Shown here: positions 34,394-46,300 of the stretch, in pieces
How positions within the stretch are numbered: the stretch's first letter is position 1
How the letters are laid out: every line of letters begins with the position of its first letter
Source: Branchiostoma belcheri
Lineage: Eukaryota; Chordata; Leptocardii; Amphioxiformes; Branchiostomatidae
Assembly (NCBI RefSeq): GCF_001625305.1
Contig: NW_017804032.1
Location: 268,286-332,285 of the forward strand
Length of the DNA stretch: 64,000 bases
Reading direction: 5' to 3'
Translations under genes and position numbers: made by a program
The notes under the pieces: generated by a model
Databases searched by the model: none
What the model saw: the letters and a program-made list of their open reading frames with translations, nothing else
Told to the model about the DNA's origin: nothing

Positions 34394-35921
34394 ACTAGCA
34401 CCAAGAAGAGAGACCAGTCTGCACCGGCGTCCAGTACCAACCACCATGACTGACAACATTACACCTGTCACCTTCGGTCCGACTTTCCACTTCAAAGGCG
34501 TGAGGTTCTTCCCACTAGCCGACCGTCGGGCGGTGGAACTAGTAGAGTCATTTGAAGTGAGAGACGACGACATCTTCATATCAGCTTACATAAAGTCAGG
34601 TAAGGATTTCGCTCACCTTTAGTAGACGTGGAGGTATGATAAGTAACTTACCTAAATGTCCAATAGCCCGTTCTTGCAGTAATTTGTTAATTCAATGTCT
34701 AGGGCATGTATTCGATTATTCTCCTTCCAAACCGAGGGTTAGGTTTCTGCCTTTCTATAGCTGGAGTGCCCTACTGCATGGCACAGTTTGAAGTACACAC
34801 ACCCTGGTATTTGAATAACCCGTCTGTACTGCAGCATGAAGAGAGACTAAAGTAGCATATTTGTATTCCTGCATGGCTCCAGGCACAACATGGGTACAGC
34901 AGATCGTGTCTCTACTGTCCACTGAGGGCGATCTGAGCGAAGTGAACAAGATCCCGATCTTTGTCCGCGTACCATGGCTGGAAACAATGGACCAGTCCGG
35001 ATCCGGGGAGCCGATGCCCAAGGTGCTGAGGGACGCCCCCTCCCCCCGCCTGATGAAGACCCACATGCCGTATCACATGTTACCTGAGCAGGCAAGGGAG
35101 GGCAAGGGGAAGGTTTGTACAGTACTTGTGATTTTACACATACAATTTAGTAGCAAAATATTAAGTAAATCATTCCTACATTCAGTGGATACATATGTGT
35201 TCAGCACATCCAGTAATGACTGGCGCGTCTTTGAAAATAAACCCCATAATTGTCAACACAAAGGTTGTAAAGGAATGATTCAACCTCTTCTATGGCGTTA
35301 CTTGAGGCAAATTGCAGCCACACAGATATCGGTATATGAAATGTAACAATTGCTTTTGATGCCCCTATTTATAATCGGGGATGCTTTTATATGGCTTGGT
35401 TTACAGGGCCTGGACGTTCCTTGATATGATTAACACAGAAGAGGCAAACAGTTTGCTATCTATTATCAAAATGCAAAACATAATATAACATGATAATTCT
35501 TTTTTCAGATCATTTACTGTGCAAGGAATGTGAAAGACGTGGTGGTGTCTTGGCACAAGATGAGGGAAGGCATGGATCTTCCAGGTGGAACGTTTGACGA
35601 AAACTTCCAAGAATTCATCAATCCTGAGCAAGGTAAATTTCAGTCCAGTGCAGTCCAGTTGCGCCTTCTGTTGTTTTGTACAGTATCAGCATCATTTTGT
35701 AATGACAGAATCACAGATACGAATATATGAGAATATAAGAGAGTTTTTCTACCCTCTTCTTGTTTTAGAGATTGCGTTTTCTGGCAAGGTTTAGTCCAGA
35801 TGAATTCTCGTCCTTCTCAACAACAATTAGATATAAACGTAATCGTTCAAGGCAAGTAAAGGTAAATAATCTGTAGTATTTCAAGTGTACGATTGGTGAT
35901 GAAATTGAACAGACAAGTGGC

Positions 35922-36100
35922 TATAGCAGAAAGGTAGCGTGTATGACATCCGAAGAGGTCGCGGGTTCGATTCTTGTCTAGACGTTGTGTCCTTTGAAAA
36001 GACACTTTTCACGACTTTCCTCACTCAACCCAAAATGGGTTGGGAGGTAAATGGGGTGGGGCCCGTGCGCTAGACAGTTGATCATCTAACCACAGCTCAA
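35922..36100 (+). repeat. tRNA-derived SINE-like sequence
   Basis: Has GGTAGCGTGTATGACATCC, a B box GGGTTCGATTC, then TTGTGTCCTTTGAAAAGACA and TTTCCTCACTC, in the same order as the SINEs at 2268 and 30662 but diverged. It lies in the third intron of sulfotransferase copy 2. Confidence 0.65.
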
Positions 36101-36268
36101 AAAGGCTATACCTTTTTTGACGTTTTAACCATCCTACACAGCTGCTTACGGTTTCTGGTGGGACGTGGTTCCGGAGTACTGGCGTCACAAGGATGACAAA
36201 AACATGCTCTTCCTCAAGTTTGAAGCGGGTAAGATCGACCGTTTATTGTATATGGCCTTTTATTTTGT

Positions 36269-36522
36269 TTACCGAAGGATAACATATTGTTTTTGCTACG
36301 TTTCTTCTTCTCCAAACAGTGACCTCTGACCTGACTGAACCAGTATGTCTCTCATCATGGTAACTGGGGTTGGGTAACATAATGTTGCAATTTTATAGTA
36401 GGAGAGATTTAGACTTCTATCACCATATATGTGAATGTGTTTGAGTATTTGAGTAAGAATCAACAGAGCAGACCATATGCGAAGGAAAACATTATGCATT
36501 TGCTTTGCAAATGTTACTTTTA
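36269..36522. repeat. AGGTAAACATTATGCA-family inverted-repeat element
   Basis: Near-complete second copy of the element at 4036-4277: GTTTACCGAAGGATAACA, then TCTTCTCCAAACAGTGACC, ATGGTAACTGGGGTTGGG, GAATGTGTTTGAGT, GCAAATGTTACTTTT, all collinear. It lies in intron 4 of sulfotransferase copy 2 and is absent from copy 1. Confidence 0.8.
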
Positions 36523-36909
36523 TAGGTGTATTTTGTATTTCTTAGAATAAGGATGGCAAAAGTTGCACAACGTGAGTACATGAGACAAAATCTAAAGTGT
36601 GCCAACTCCCCCCCCCCCAGAACCAAAGGAGTGGGCCTCATGTGTTAACTTCTCCATGTGCTACACAATCTCTTGTGCCGACAATTCCAAGGGTTGATTT
36701 GAAATATATAATGTTTGCAGGACCTGCGAGGCAACGTGGTGAAGATCGCAAACTTCCTGGGCAAGACTCCGTCAGACCAGCGCATTGATGAGGTGGTTTC
36801 CTACTGTACCTTCTCTGCTATGAGGGACAACGATGCTACAAACTTTGTTCGGGATAAAGCGTTCAAAGGCCGAAGGAAAGAAGGGTTTGAGTTCATGCGA
36901 AAAGGTAAG

Positions 36910-36929
36910 NNNNNNNNNNNNNNNNNNNN
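36910..36929. other. assembly gap (20 N)
   Basis: Twenty unresolved bases directly before a (GT)n tract. Real length is unknown; the missing last exon of sulfotransferase copy 2 could lie here if the gap is larger than shown. Confidence 0.98.

Positions 36930-36996
<67 letters not shown>
36930..36996. repeat. (GT)n microsatellite
   Basis: About 67 bp of pure GT dinucleotides at the right edge of the assembly gap; probably the cause of the gap. Confidence 0.95.
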
Positions 36997-36998
<2 letters not shown>

Positions 36999-38264
36999 CT
37001 GCATACTAGTATTTGTGGCCAGCACAACATAACAAGGCCTAGTTGGCTTGTGCTTTTTTCGCACTCTCTATATAAAGCAGAGGTTTGGGTGTTGGCATAT
37101 TTTTGGCTTGTTTTTAGGCTATTTTATAGGGCCTTCTTTTTCGCGTATTGTACTGCGTTGCACTTCCATTGCACTACACAAACACCATGCTTCACCTGAA
37201 TTAAGACGTTGAGATTTTCCTCTTTAATTAAATCTAGGATGGCCACGAGTAACCGCTGGGAAACAAGAGGATGACGACACAAAAGACGTTGGTAGAATTA
37301 CCCGCCACCCACCTACATTACGTTAATATTCTCAGAAATACCTCCCACGGCAAACCTTTTAATAGAAAAGAACACCCTTTTGCGTCACGCGTGCGTCACA
37401 AGTCCGTCACACCTACGTGATGTGGGCAGAGAAATGGAAAATTCTCGGTGGTTTGCCCTTTGGCACACAAGCCATGTGTTCTATGAAGAAAATCAAAGTT
37501 GAAAATTTATAACTCGGAGCCAAGAGAATCAATGTAATGTTTTTTTTTATCGTAATGACTTTATTCGCAAACGCATACCCGAAGGATACATGGGAACACA
37601 CACAGGTGCAACAACGTAAGAAATGTTTAAAAAAAACTGTCGTTTATAGATCTATCTGATGATAACAAACGGCGTGGCTGCGCTTGGAGTCCCATTTAAC
37701 GTAGAATATGTTTTAAACACAGCCACAAGATGTTAACTTAACCCGCCAACGTTTCGGTAGTTAGGGTAATGATGGGTGCTTCCACTGCGCACTGCAGCTA
37801 GATGTCGCTGCTGTTAGAAAAATGAGATTCCAAACTTGACCCTCTGCCGGCAGGCTTTAGAAAGGGCAGCTTTGACTGCTTGTCATACCTTTGTAGTTAA
37901 AAAAAAAGGAAAATTTTTGAATGCATATTTCGTGATAAAACGTACTGTGGAAGGAGCTTTTTAGTGCCTGAGTGGTCGAATTCGAAAGACTCTAATTCTT
38001 CAGCTTGCCAGTACCTTCTGAATATGGCTGGTACCGAGGCTATATCATTAGCGACCTATGAAACCTCAAAGTTTATTTCCGCAACACTTGTACATAGCGT
38101 TAACAGTGCCAAGGGCGCGCCAAATCCAGGGGCCTCTCAAACTAGAACGCCTTGTGAAGTGCTAGCACCGCAAGCTTCTGGTGATTAAGAAAAAAATATT
38201 AACATGCATCACATCGTAATGATTGGTCAATGTCATCTGGCTATATGATAATACATTTTGCCGC

Positions 38265-38375
38265 TCTGAGCCGTACTCCTTTATCGGCCCAACTCTCCTG
38301 GCATGTTATCTGTCTATTCGGCAGTTTTCTACTCTTTCCGGCCATCTCTGAATCTCTGAAGTCTGGAAGAGGCTG
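38265..38375. repeat. right half of a TAGCCTCTACCAGG-family element
   Basis: Has TGGCATGTTATCTGTCTATT, CTACTCTTTCCGGCCATC and TCTGGAAGAGGCTG, collinear with the right half of the hairpin at 23719-23916. The left half is reduced. Confidence 0.6.
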
Positions 38376-38387
38376 TGATACTAACAT

Positions 38388-38537
38388 AATCTCCAAGCAG
38401 ATCCATTCGGAGTAGGGGACGATCAAATTTATTGGCCACCCTAGTTACCATTTACCCGTGGACAGGCGGCCAATGGTTGGTTACACAGCCAATATATAGA
38501 CTCCCCTTGCCCCTGAAAATCTGCTGGGAGATTTAAT
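38388..38537. repeat. TCTCCAAGCAGA-family element
   Basis: AATCTCCAAGCAGATCCATT at the left and AAAATCTGCTGGGAGATT at the right are diverged inverse ends, with inner GGCCACC and GGCGGCC. The flanks ACTAACAT (38380-38387) and ACTCACAT (38538-38545) fit an 8-bp target duplication with one change. Confidence 0.7.
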
Positions 38538-39439
38538 ACTCACATGCCCGGGTACAAATACCACTTGCCGCCCCCTCCCCCATACATCAGACCACCTGTC
38601 AGCGACTAACCAGATCCGTGACATTGTCTCCTGATAGCTGCCGACTGCGGTTAAGGCCACGACCATGACCTAACCCAGGGACCAGGAAATGAGATGAGGG
38701 TCGGGTTTCCAGCTTAAAAGAACGACTGTTCGTCTGTGAGCCATTGGGTGTCTGTATGTCTTTTTCCATGATGCGTACGTAGCGAGCCGTTTCAATTCAC
38801 CGTTGATCGTAGAAGCCGAGGTCACTTTTGTAAGGAAATTCTTCATGAAGCGTAATTGGTCGATTTAATTCCACGTAGCAGGTTATTTGTTATGTTGAAT
38901 TTACCCTTAGCGTTATGAAAAAAAATCGTATCGTCAAGCTGAGCTCCTTGGTATCGCGTAGTCGAACTCCAGATTGTCAAAAAATTATAACGGAGCGGCC
39001 ATGGCCCGCAGACTAATTTTAGCAGATATATAAAAACAAAATTCCAATGTTATTGTTTTCCAAATGCTCATACAAGAACAACTTAACCGTTAATTGTTGT
39101 CGGCCTGCCTGAATTTACTGTTAAGCGTTATTAGCCGATAACCGATAAATTTACCGATAAAGCGCTGCTAGGATCCCCGCATGCAGACCCTCTCAAGTTA
39201 ATCGTTCAGCGATCGTCCTTCAGACGAATTGTGTGTAAAAGAATCGCCCCAAAGGACTAGAAGTCCTTGTAAAAATGAGATCTACTGTAGGGTAATGCGG
39301 CATATGATAGTCATTAGGCAGAATTAAACACAGCTCAATTGCCAGAAGTAGCCTCTTAAATAGCGCGATGACGCATGCGGCCTTGTGTTTGTGGCCATCG
39401 TCATGAATATAGACCTGAAGTGAAGAGAATGAAGTCAGA

Positions 39440-39541
39440 ACGAAGAATGAATGATTGATTGATTGATTGAACGATGAATGAATGAATGAATGAATAGATG
39501 AATGACTGAATGAATGAATGGTGAACGAATGAATGAATGAG
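39440..39541. repeat. (TGAA)n microsatellite
   Basis: Long run of TGAA tetramers with ATTG and other interruptions; a second short block is at 39613-39640. Confidence 0.9.
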
Positions 39542-39989
39542 TGGCTCTCCTAAATTGGAGGCATAAAGAACGGAAAGGAAATTAATATGAACGGACGAAT
39601 GAATCCGTAATGGTGAATGAATGAATGAATGAATGAGATAGGTTCACAAACTTATCGACGTAAGTTTACGAACAGATACATGGATGGCGCACTCAACTTT
39701 CCAACACGTATCGTTGACACCACATATGACTGAACATAGATACAAACACAAATCCAATGAAAAATTTCTTATAATTCTTTCAAGATTTCAGTGATTATTG
39801 CCCTTGTGATTAAAATGATCTATTTTGCGTGTGATAATTCAGTCGCGAAGGTATGTTAAAATTATGTCTTGGTTAAAACCCATTTAAAAAGTGCAAAAAA
39901 AAGTGCAAAGTTCTGCAAATGCAAACAGGATGCAAACAGTACTCCCGTAAATGAATTACCAGCCACCTCTGAATCCTGGTAGAGGCTAA

Positions 39990-40104
39990 CTAGTACTCTA
40001 GTAGGTTTGGGTTTTGGGTTATTTTCTGGGGTATTTTTGGGCTTTTTTTATCGGGGTTTCTTTTTTGCATTGGAATGTTTTTCACCCAAAACCCAAACCT
40101 CTGC
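39990..40104. repeat. TCTCCAAGCAGA-family element, GGTTTGGGTTTTGGGT subtype
   Basis: GGTTTGGGTTTTGGGT near 40006 is mirrored by ACCCAAAACCCAAACC at 40086, followed by TCTGCTTGGAGAG. The interior is T-rich. It abuts an orphan right end of the other family (CCTGGTAGAGGCTA at about 39977). Confidence 0.6.
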
Positions 40105-40247
40105 TTGGAGAGTAACCTTTTAGCTGACTACCACGTGGATCCGTTAGCCAGGCGGTGCCATCTTAGAGGTCAAAAGTGTTTGTCAACACCCTTTAGCAAA
40201 ACACGCATTATGAATTCCTGGGAGATAACGACCAGATGCCAAACCAC

Positions 40248-40600
40248 TACTCTCCAAGCAGAGGTTTTTTTGGGCTTCGGCTTATTTTTGACCCGTTTTA
40301 GGCGTTTTTATCGGGCTTCATTTTTACCTCCATGAAAAATGGAGGTAATATTTTTGGTGTGTCTGTCTGTGTGTTTTTGCAACTTTGTAGTCAGCATAAC
40401 TTGAGAAGGCCTTTATGGATTGTGATGATATTTGGTGTGTTGGTAGGTCTTCGGAAGACAAAGGTCAAGGTCAAATTTGGGCCTCCTGGTAGCTGACCTT
40501 GTTTGAACCTGTATCTTTTTTTCGATGGCGTGTTGGATACTGCTCTGTGAATAGTGCTGTCTTGAGCTGTCTTGCAGCCATCAAAAGATCTGCTTGGAGC
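40248..40600. repeat. longer TCTCCAAGCAGA-family element
   Basis: Left end CTCTCCAAGCAGAGGTTTTT at 40250, right end AAAAGATCTGCTTGGAGC near 40590. The interior includes a small hairpin CCTCCATGAAAAATGGAGG and a stretch (TGATGATATTTGGTGTG) resembling 60850-60890. No ORF is present. Confidence 0.55.
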
Positions 40601-41550
40601 TTATAAATCCCCTATACGCTATGCTGGAAAGCCCACCACCTACATGTATATGATATCCGTATTAAATGTCACACCATGAAATTTATTTTCTTCGTTCTCG
40701 TCATAGTTGACATCTTCGTTTTTTTCAGACTTGGAAAATAAAAGAGATTATCCATATAGGTTTTTTCTGAAATGCTCGTGTTTTGGCAGCAACAAGTTAA
40801 TTAGAAAAAGTCTTGTAGTGTCATGTTCCGAGCTAAGTTTTGTAAAATTTCATTCATCAATGTACTAGTATTAAAGTTGAAAATTCATTGTTTGACATAT
40901 AGGCCAGTCTAGTATGTTCATAATGTTGATCTTGTGGTTTCTGTGGTAACATTTGGGCTTGCCTTTTTCTCTCTTCTTTTGCTCGCCTACCCCAGATTTT
41001 CTGCAAAAAAAATCTGGGAACCAAGATATTGAATTGACGTGGCCTAAAAAGACGTTTACAACTTTGTAAAAGACAGCGCACAAGTCACAGTTAATACCTC
41101 AAAATTAGATGTTTTGAAAGTTCAACCGGCACAAACACGAAATGTATATAATGTGGGGAGGTAGTTTGCTGTATATAGACCTTGGTTTCCTAGATAGGTC
41201 CGGGAAACGGAGAATTCCTGGAATAGCCGGAAGTATTTTGGCGAATTGTCGCGTGGGTGGAGTCAGAGCAAACAGTGCAGTATGAACAAACAAAAATGTA
41301 TAATACGCAATACGTAAGCGTACGCGTGTTTACTAACTAAATTAAGAACCAATTCTATCATATATCTTCAACAAATACAAATAAGTGATAAGGAACTTGT
41401 TTAAGCCTTTGTTTATTCATAAAATACGGGTACTCAAATTGGCCTATTGGCCGCTATTTATTGACGATACAGGTTGCATAATTGGAGTACTAACAAAGCC
41501 ATATATAAACATCGTATTCGTAATATAGGAGCAGAAGCCATGTATTTTAT

Positions 41551-41592
41551 CATATTACTTTATATTACTTTATATTACATTATATTACTTTA
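41551..41592. repeat. short tandem repeat, about 10-bp unit
   Basis: ATATTACTTT is repeated about four times with one ATATTACATT variant. Confidence 0.8.
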
Positions 41593-42539
41593 CTAAGTTT
41601 TGTTACTATCTGAATAGATTACCTACATGCTGTATCTGTATGTATATATGGTTTGCGTCACTGTCTTTAAAAAAATACTAAGTACTAGTAACCTGTCCTA
41701 TTCCTTTAGGGTATGAATGTACTACAAAGGCTATAAATTATCATCGTTGTTGTTACTATCAACATTACTACTGGATTCATTATCATTAAATCAAAGACTC
41801 ATATTTATCCAATGGATTATCCATTTTTTTCAGTTCCCATGGTCTGAAATTATTGGGGAATCTCTCAATTTATTTTAGACACAGTACAAGCCTATTAAAA
41901 TCAAGCAGTTCCCAGTCACTACAAGATAGTGCCATCCTGGTAAAAGAGCACAGGAATATACTATCATAAATATAAACAAACAAAACAAATAGGATGCAAG
42001 AGAAATTAATGGATGAATTGTTCTGCCCATAGACGCCCATACAGTTACAGCAAACATGAATATCTTGACTGCTTGCCCGTTTTGAAAGAAAGCACTTGTA
42101 CAAAATAAAGATGGCTAGAATTTCTAGAAGGCGATCGACGAAAACTCACTTGACGTTGCGTTGGCTGTTGTGAGTGGGCTTAAATTCCACCCTATTCGAC
42201 ATCTGCGCCCTTGTACATTTGTAGTGTCTGCCAACCAACGCGTGGAGACTTGAGGCTATATATACACGGATGTTCCTCAGGCACGTGTGAAGCCAGCAGA
42301 GGCTCGGTGTTAAAGTGGAGGCACGTCCTACCTTCGCAGCTCAGGTATCACGACACAGAAGAAAAACTGCGTGCGTGGAAGTTCCACGTATCACTCAACG
42401 TGGCCATCAAAACAGGCGTGGGTACTAGTAATTCCACAGGTAATTCCACACTCCAATCCTCCCCATCTGTTAGAATGTAAAGCGGTGCGGGATGAAATTG
42501 TGAGAAAGACGGAAAAAGAGAAATTCTAGAGCTTTCTAA

Positions 42540-43330
42540 GGGTAGATCTCGAGGTGATCCAGATCACCTATGGTCACTCGTCACGTCTCACACTTGGCGG
42601 GCCGAGCGCTGCGATTGGTTCATCTCCTGCGCATGTGCAGTTACTGCAGTCAAGATGGCGACGGCTTTTAAAACTCTGGAGGTAGGCACCAGACGGAACC
42701 CAGATCTTCAGCACATTTTTGCCACGTTTGAGGTCTAAGCTTTACTGAGTTTGTTATGTGTTCGTTTTGTGCTTGATTTCCACTTTGATTGTCGATTCTG
42801 GACGTCCGTTGGATGCGCGAGGGGGACACATTCTGGGCGGCGGTAAACAAAACAGGTAGGATTCAAGTTGAGTGGCACTGATGCTGATGAAGTCGGCTGA
42901 AGAATTTTCACCAGGAGTCCGCCAGATGTCTGTCCCCGCCCCGAGCCTCTTCCCCGCCAAGCCCCGGGCCGAGTTCCGACCACATTCTCCTGGCTGAAGT
43001 CTAGCTGGCGGCTTGGTTGGGAAGGGCTGGGAGGCGCCGGTTGCGCCCAGGCCTGCCCGGGTCTCGGCTCGGGGCAGGCCGGCAGCTGGGGCGGGGTGTA
43101 GGGTAACGTCTGGGGTCGCCTCCGTCAGACTTGACCCATTGTCTGGCCGGGGAAGTTTCCTGAAAACACTCAAGGGGCGACGGGCTGGGGGTTTCCTTGG
43201 GTTTCGGGAAGTCTAAGCTAGCCGAGGGGGACCGTTAGATTGTCTACACGTTGTCAGAAGGAGGGGACAGCCCTCGGCAGATCAATGCCTCCCGCTATAT
43301 CCCGAGCTGTGCCGCCCGGTCTACCCTGTA
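42540..43330 (+). promoter_or_regulatory. GC-rich promoter island, probable first exon of the FNDC3-like gene
   Basis: GC-rich, CpG-containing stretch in an otherwise A/T-rich area. Within 42610-42670 lie a reverse CCAAT box (GATTGG), an NRF1-like TGCGCATGTGCAG, and a YY1-like CAAGATGGCGACGG, with a consensus-like donor (GAG then GTAGGC) at 42682. TATA is absent, typical of a housekeeping promoter. The transcript likely starts near 42640 with a short exon to 42681 spliced to 47992. The link to the FNDC3 exon is inference from position and strand. Confidence 0.6.
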
Positions 43331-46300
43331 TATTTACACTGCATACTTGACCCTGGTGTGACTGTAATTTCCTATCCACCACGTAGAAAGACGGCCAGAT
43401 TTTGTTCTGATGAAAGGAGTTTAGCGCTCTCTCGAGCGTGAAAGTGTTTATACCATTCTGTATATACTTGGGAATATTTGTAAGGATATTTATCTGGGAG
43501 CAACCAATGGGTACCCAGGGGGGTGCATTGGTATGTGTGGATAATTACGTTGAACTGAATGATGGCCGACACCGAAGTTCAGTCCCAAGCCCCAGACACA
43601 CAACAGTGTACGTCAAGACTAGGAAAAGAAAGGCTTATTGTTCGTCGCAGGGGCTGCTACTGGTTTAAAGTAGTTCACCACTGTTGAAAGCCAAAATGGA
43701 GGGAGTTGGAGTTGCCCCCTAACACTCTATACCTCAGGGATTTCTGCTGTTGTGATCTCCACATGAATTCTGGCACATTCGTCCTAATTGTAACCAGCTC
43801 CAGTGGTCAAACAATTTCACCAGAGGCCAATCGTTTTCCTTTGTACAAAATTTACAGTGTGTGAATTGATCTCCTTTTCTTTTACATGATAATATAGAAA
43901 ATATGTCACAAAAGAATTGGCCCTCGTCAACTTTTGTTGCTTTTTTTCTTGGCATTTTCTCAGGGAAAGATCAAGAGATAATAATTCAAAGAGGGGAAAA
44001 TGTGCATTTGATTTGCAAGACTGTTGGGGAAAAGGGACTGAGGCATCTAAAGAAGTTGGGAATTTTTAGGGTGGCGAAATGAAATATCTTGTCATAATCT
44101 TACAGTAACCAATGTAGATATTCAGGAAAGTTCTTGAGGTAGAAAGTTTGGCAACGAATAGCTTTTCATAAAAGAAACCTTGTTTATATAACCTAGCTGC
44201 TATTTGCATTGTCCTGCTGTGAATATTTATGATTTTGCATTATTCACAATCCTGTTGACATAAAAGAATGCAAACACTGTCAGTAACTTCAAAGTCCCCA
44301 ATTGTTCTAAATATTTCACTCAGCATTTCAGTAATCTTGCCAATCACATTTTACAATGCGGCACAAGCCCTCTAGATATCCTATGCATTTATTTCTTGAA
44401 AATGAAATACATTTTTCTGTGATCAGAAAAGGAGTCTTTAGTGATGACGTTGACAGAATGACAAAGCACAAGGTTATCGGATGACCTGCAGGAGCATTGG
44501 TGAAAAAATTTTGATTGACAGGAAATGAGTGCTGTTTTCAATTGGTGGATAAATACCTTCCCCACACTGTTTAGACAGTCAGACCATACCAGAGGGAACT
44601 CTCAAGTTTCACATGTCATATGTCACTGTTGGAAAGAAATACATTATTGTCAGTTATTGTGTGGTCTCTCTAAGATTATTTCTGTCAACTCAAAGTTTAT
44701 ATCTTGGTTGGTCTAAACTATGTGTGTCTGGTTTTATTTGCTCTGCAAATGTTTACGTTGGGTTGTTGTGCATTGTCTATAGTTTGGTTTGACACATGGG
44801 CCAGGGCATGCCTGTGTATGTGAAGGTATTTCTTTCATGGCATGAAGTATGAATGAAAGGCCGGCCACTTGAAAACTAATGTTACACCCAGAAGTATCAT
44901 GTTCTTGTCTGACCGCCCTCTTTTGTCTTTGCTTTCACCCTTGTAGCCACTAGTAATCCTGTGTCTCTTTCAGTGAACCGTGGAGGGAGAAGTCAGCTGG
45001 CGTGTCAGATTTAAAAGAGGGAGGGGAGCGCAGAACTTAGGAGGACTGACTTGCGTCTCTTTAGTAGACTGAAGAGGGAAACCCTGGGTACTAACTGTAG
45101 CATTGCCTGAGATACCAGACATACCTGCAAGTTTTGTACAATCCCCCAATCAGGTGTAGGGTCAGAGGTCGGGTGACCCTGTTCTATTCAGGACCACAAG
45201 TTGCAATTGTATCTAGGCAGACTTCTGTTTCCTGGCAATTGGCCCCACTCTAGTCGTGCATGGGACCTATCAGAGGACATGTCATGCTATTATTTGTTAC
45301 GGCTACTACCTGACACAATAACAAGGGTAGAACCGCCGGGTTTTTATGAGGGAAAAGCTGCGTTGCTAAAACGTTATTTCACCCAGTTTCCCAGTGAAAG
45401 GGGATATTGTAGCCCCTGGTGCTAACACAGAGAATTGGCCGGGCGTCAGAACTTTTGTTTAAAGTTTGGGTGACATAAATAAGGATGCTAGGACAGCTTC
45501 CTGGGTTGGGGCCTGGAGTTTCCTGGAGGTCGGGGGGAAGGTTTTTCTTGTCGCAGTCAGGAGAGAAGTTGGTATGTTCCAAAATGGCAGCTGTTCCAAA
45601 AGTAGGGGGACAGAACCTCAGCGGAAACCTGACCTTTGAATCATCATCGTTTTTCCATAATAATACGCTCTGATTGATGCTGGTGCCATTTCCAATGCTG
45701 GAAGTATTTCTGGGGGTAATATTGGCATGGCAAAACTTCATTGAATCGTATGATGACAGGTTAAATCTTTGCATTACCTATTGAGAAGGTAAAGGTGCTA
45801 TTAAGCCATACCAATGAAATTTCCAGGTTGATTGTTTTTAGATTTATAACATATTATGCTAAAATCAAAGATTCAGTCTAAAGTTTGTTTAAGGGAGTTG
45901 ATGCAGTCATATATACAAGTTTTCCTCTTACTTATTCCTTAGTTGTCATGATGTCTTTTTGCTTGATCTTTACTTAAAAAGATGCCTGAGAACCAAGGAA
46001 ATAAATTGGAATGGCCTTATCAAGGCACAATTATTGTGTTTAAGTGGTGTGGTTAGCTGATTCATTCCTCAAGGGAAGATTTGCATGTGGAAGGATGTCA
46101 CATCCGTAGTTCCCAAACCCATGTTGTTGTTTCCGGGATTACAATTCATCTTTCAGCTAGGCTCTAGAAAAAGGCAGAGAACCCAAAAGAAAGTTTTTAA
46201 AACTCCCTATACACTTTTTATATGGTATGAGGCTTTCAAAGGGGTTTAGAACAACTTTCTTTAAAGTTTTAAAATCTCAAAAGCATGTGTGAAACACAGT

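Larger units (their letters stand above)
33651..34445. other. intergenic spacer between sulfotransferase copies
   Basis: Copy 1 3' UTR up to about 33970, then non-repetitive A/T-rich sequence. From about 34131 onward it is a duplicate of the promoter region of copy 1, lacking the SINE. No additional gene is visible. Confidence 0.65.
34446..36904 (+). pseudogene. cytosolic sulfotransferase tandem copy, frame-disrupted and lacking the last exon
   Basis: Tandem duplicate of the gene at 31105. Exons: 34446-34599, 34883-35112, 35509-35632, 36142-36228, 36721-36904, with GT/AG borders. Exon 2 is nearly identical to copy 1 and keeps MKTHMP; exon 3 keeps RNVKDVVVSWHKM. Two defects. Exon 4 lacks 8 bases (GGACCTGA in copy 1, at its FEDLK motif): TTTGAAGCGG is followed directly by the GTAAG donor, which puts exon 5 out of frame. 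The terminal exon with GDWKN is not found; exon 5's donor is followed within five bases by a 20-N gap and a (GT)n tract. The PAPS loop is also changed (AYIKSGTTW instead of GYPKSG). It could be a decaying pseudogene or an assembly-damaged gene; the deletion between TGA microhomologies favours real loss. Confidence 0.75.
36997..42590. other. gene-free, repeat-rich stretch
   Basis: No exon with family motifs or convincing splice framing. Holds several inverted-repeat elements and microsatellites listed separately. A TATA-like GCTATATATACACGG at about 42252 with a 90-codon open frame around it was noted but no protein family is recognised. Confidence 0.6.

Noticed and set aside
42211..42480. 89-codon frame near a TATA-like ATATATA
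   Set aside because: No homology recognised, no conserved context, ends in repeat-like TAATTCCACAGGTAATTCCA. Not strong enough to list as a gene.
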